Assembly: GCF_000738265.1 (NCBI RefSeq)
Contig: NZ_JFCQ01000016.1
Coordinates: 124,001-188,000, forward strand
Source of the DNA: Corynebacterium jeikeium
Lineage (GTDB): Bacteria; Actinomycetota; Actinomycetes; Mycobacteriales; Mycobacteriaceae
Direction of reading: 5' to 3'
DNA length: 64,000 nucleotides
The notes beneath the pieces were generated by a model, which did no database searches, was not told the origin of the DNA, and worked only from the letters and a program-made list of their open reading frames with translations. This document shows positions 61,996 to 64,000 of this stretch, piece by piece. Numbering within the stretch: position 1 is the first letter of the stretch; every line of letters begins with the position of its first letter. A program made the translations under genes and the position numbers.

Positions 61996-63097
61996 CCCCC
62001 CTTGCGTGTGTGGTGAATTCCTCCCCGTGGTGGTTCACCCACTTGATCGTCCAGCCCCCGTCGTCGGTGCTTGCCCGCCACTGACCGTTGGTTTTCAGGT
62101 TGTGGTGGGTGCGGCATAAGCACTGCATGTTCCGCACATCCGTCGGTCCGCCGTCCGCGGGCGCTTTGTGGTTGTACGGAACGATGTGGTCTTTGTCGCA
62201 CATTGGTGCGGGGTGTTCGCAACCGGGGAATCGGCATGTCCCGTCCCGTCCGACAAGGAATTCCTTCATTTCCCTGCTTGGTGTGTACTGCTCCACGGCC
62301 GGCGGCACTGTCACGCTATCGACTTTCGTGGCGAACCCTTCGTAGTAATCGGCCTGTTTAGTGCTGATTGCGCCGACTCCCGGGATGAACCCTGGCCCGT
62401 TTTCCCACCGGAATACGTGCACGTGCACCACCGTGTTGGGTTCTTCGCCGCTGATCAGCCCTGCGATTACGTCTAGCCGTGCTTGCGCCAGATCGCAGTC
62501 TGTCTCGTCGGCCAGTGCCTTCGCCTTCTTCGTTACCGCTTCCCACATGCGCTGCGATTGGTCTTTAGGCATGTTCAGCGTCCACCGGGAAAGCTCGGCG
62601 GTTCCGCCCAGCGTCGTCACGGATCCCCTCGTCGCGGACCGCTCCTCCGCCGCTGCCTTCTCTCCTTCGGCAAAGGGGGTAGGGAAGTCTCGCGCGATCA
62701 CTTCGCACAGGTATTCGCCTAGCTCCTTCGCCGTCGGTCCGTCTTCGCGTGCGCTGATGCAGTCCACCGCGTGTTTTTCTAGGTAGCGGTTGAACTGTTC
62801 CATGTCCATGATCGCGTGCCCTGCATCGTCGGGCTCTGTCAGCTGTGCTGAGTAGGTATTCCGCACGCGCCACACTTGTTCTAGGTGCCGCACGCCGATC
62901 ACTCCGGCTTTTAGCGCTGCTAGCCCGAGCATGTTCATTACTGCGAGTATCTGTGCCGCGTGCGAGAACACTATCGCATCCGCCGTCCCCGCCTTCCGCA
63001 GCGCTTGTATCCGCGCCACGGTCGGGTCGTCGATCACGCTGTATGCATACGCCGCGTCGACCCTATTACACATCCGCCGCATCTCGTCGGCATCCAT
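61976..63097 (-). CDS. DUF222/HNH endonuclease-domain protein
   Basis: 373 aa of the 13E12-repeat family common in actinobacteria. N-terminal helical DUF222 region (about residues 1-250), then an HNH nuclease: CRFPGCEHPAPMCDKDHIVP, PTDVRNMQCLCRTHH, with zinc Cys pairs and catalytic DH. These proteins occur in multiple copies and are linked to mobile sequences, but no mobile element ends are visible here. Role unknown. Confidence 0.88.
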   Translation of the reverse strand: MDADEMRRMCNRVDAAYAYSVIDDPTVARIQALRKAGTADAIVFSHAAQILAVMNMLGLAALKAGVIGVRHLEQVWRVRNTYSAQLTEPDDAGHAIMDMEQFNRYLEKHAVDCISAREDGPTAKELGEYLCEVIARDFPTPFAEGEKAAAEERSATRGSVTTLGGTAELSRWTLNMPKDQSQRMWEAVTKKAKALADETDCDLAQARLDVIAGLISGEEPNTVVHVHVFRWENGPGFIPGVGAISTKQADYYEGFATKVDSVTVPPAVEQYTPSREMKEFLVGRDGTCRFPGCEHPAPMCDKDHIVPYNHKAPADGGPTDVRNMQCLCRTHHNLKTNGQWRASTDDGGWTIKWVNHHGEEFTTHARGVIPKPQ

Positions 63098-63189
63098 TTT
63101 TGCCCCCTTCTTGTCCGAGCGCCGCTAACCTTACACACGGCCCCGGACAACCCCTTCCCCTTCTTATCGACGCCCCCTCATTTTCACCC
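63098..63189 (-). promoter_or_regulatory. 92-bp gap between ABC ATPase and HNH gene
   Basis: Purine-rich on the gene strand, with GGACAAGAAGGGGGC just before the HNH start as its ribosome-binding region. It contains a one-mismatch dispersed element (63161-63174). No terminator hairpin was identified. Confidence 0.4.
63161..63174 (-). repeat. Dispersed element, one mismatch (GGCGTCGATAAGAA)
   Basis: Intergenic between the ABC ATPase and HNH genes. Preceded by GAGGG, as in several other copies. Confidence 0.5.
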
Positions 63190-63963
63190 CTAGAGCAGGC
63201 TCGATAGGAATTCTTGGGTGCGTTCGTGCTGCGGATTTCCAATGACTTCCTTGGACGGGCCATGCTCCACGATCACGCCGCCGTCCATGAACGCAACTTC
63301 GTCGGCGACTTCGCGGGCGAATCCCATCTCGTGGGTCACCACCAGCATCGTCATGCCGTCGTCGGCCAGGCGGCGCATGACGTTGAGCACTTCGCCGACC
63401 AGTTCCGGGTCCAGGGCGGAGGTTGGCTCGTCGAAGAGCATCAGCTTCGGCCGCATTGCCAGTGCGCGGGCGATGGCCACGCGTTGCTGCTGTCCGCCGG
63501 ATAGTTGCACGGGGTAGGCGTCTGCCTTGTGGGCGAGCCCCACTTGGTCCAGCAGCTTGCGGGCGTGTGCGATCGCGTCGTCCTTGTTTTCGCCGCGCAC
63601 CTGCACGGGTGCTTCGATGATGTTCTCTAGCACGGTGCGGTGGGTGAACAGGTTGAAGTGTTGGAACACCATTCCGATGTCCACGCGCTGGGCCGCTGCT
63701 TGCTTCGGCGTCAGCTCGTAGAGGTTGCCGTTCTTTTCGCGGTAGCCAATCAGTTCGCCGTCGACTTCGATCCGCCCGGAGGTTACTTTCTCCAGGTGGT
63801 TCACGCAGCGTAGTAGGGTGGATTTGCCGGAACCGGATGGGCCGATCAGGCAGGTCACGCCACCGCGGGGGACTTCCAGGTCGATGCCTTTTAGAACGTC
63901 TAGTCGGCCGTAGCGCTTCCACACGTTCTTGATGGCAATCATCGGTGCGTTGTTGTCAGACAT
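63190..63963 (-). CDS. Polar amino acid ABC transporter ATPase
   Basis: 257 aa. Walker [11 protein letters not shown]-loop [19 protein letters not shown], signature [17 protein letters not shown], Walker [14 protein letters not shown] and H-loop VVTHEMGFA. The GlnQ/GluA subfamily is suggested by HFNLFTHRT and [10 protein letters not shown]. Permease and binding-protein genes are not in the window; they are probably upstream, beyond base 64000. The next gene in the same direction is unrelated. Confidence 0.92.
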   Translation of the reverse strand: MSDNNAPMIAIKNVWKRYGRLDVLKGIDLEVPRGGVTCLIGPSGSGKSTLLRCVNHLEKVTSGRIEVDGELIGYREKNGNLYELTPKQAAAQRVDIGMVFQHFNLFTHRTVLENIIEAPVQVRGENKDDAIAHARKLLDQVGLAHKADAYPVQLSGGQQQRVAIARALAMRPKLMLFDEPTSALDPELVGEVLNVMRRLADDGMTMLVVTHEMGFAREVADEVAFMDGGVIVEHGPSKEVIGNPQHERTQEFLSSLL

Positions 63964-64000
63964 GGTGGTTACTAGTCCTTCTTTTCGTTCGGCCCGACGG

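Noticed and set aside
61976-63097. HNH gene as part of an intron or mobile element
   Set aside because: No terminal repeats, intron fold or target-site duplication visible; DUF222/HNH genes are commonly stand-alone.

Overview
The window is a 64-kb chromosomal segment of a high-GC actinobacterium, almost certainly a Corynebacterium. The evidence is a division cluster that lacks ftsA and runs ftsW-murG-murC-ftsQ-ftsZ-pgeF-yggS-sepF-yggT-wag31, frequent GTG/TTG starts, ATGA-type gene overlaps, and a his operon with an MFS gene and impA inside it. The trpE-membrane protein-trpC-trpB-trpA-lgt-pyk block, without trpG or trpD, is closer to the mycobacterial layout than to the C. glutamicum trp operon. 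That points to a clinical or lipophilic corynebacterium (C. jeikeium/C. urealyticum type), but the species cannot be fixed from the sequence alone. No rRNA, tRNA, CRISPR, prophage or intact insertion sequence was seen.

Layout. 1-10.4 kb: cell-wall synthesis, division and polar growth (ftsW partial to wag31), ending with a 52-aa membrane protein. 10.5-14.1 kb: an isoleucine T-box and ileS. 14.1-18.1 kb: dinB, an L-asparaginase, and an ArsR repressor/MFS exporter pair with a clear operator. 18.4-23 kb: two lipoproteins beside lspA, then rluD and rarD. 23-29.2 kb: an oxidase/PLP-enzyme pair facing dnaE. 29.2-39.8 kb: maltodextrin-to-trehalose genes (treZ, treY, glgX) with an embedded small alarmone synthetase, a BRCT protein, a TetR regulator and small RNA-binding or membrane genes. 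39.9-41.9 kb: nadA-nadC. 41.9-43.1 kb: a helical repeat-like protein. 43.2-51.4 kb: hisDCB-MFS-hisHA-impA-hisFI, running directly into trpE-trpCBA, lgt and pyk. 58.8-64 kb: an M20 amidohydrolase, a GalT-like protein, a DUF222/HNH protein and an amino-acid ABC ATPase.

Functional links. FtsW, FtsQ, FtsZ and SepF build the septum, while Wag31 directs polar growth. TreYZ/GlgX convert glycogen to trehalose, and in mycolic-acid bacteria trehalose carries the mycolates. Lgt and LspA process lipoproteins such as the two encoded beside lspA. HisA is probably the shared HisA/TrpF isomerase, which would explain the lack of trpF.

The most unusual signal is a dispersed short element, GGCGTCANNAAGAA, with five exact and several near-exact copies on both strands, inside genes and in leaders. 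Also notable are a strongly structured 545-bp leader before wag31 and an 18-7-18 inverted repeat before arsR.
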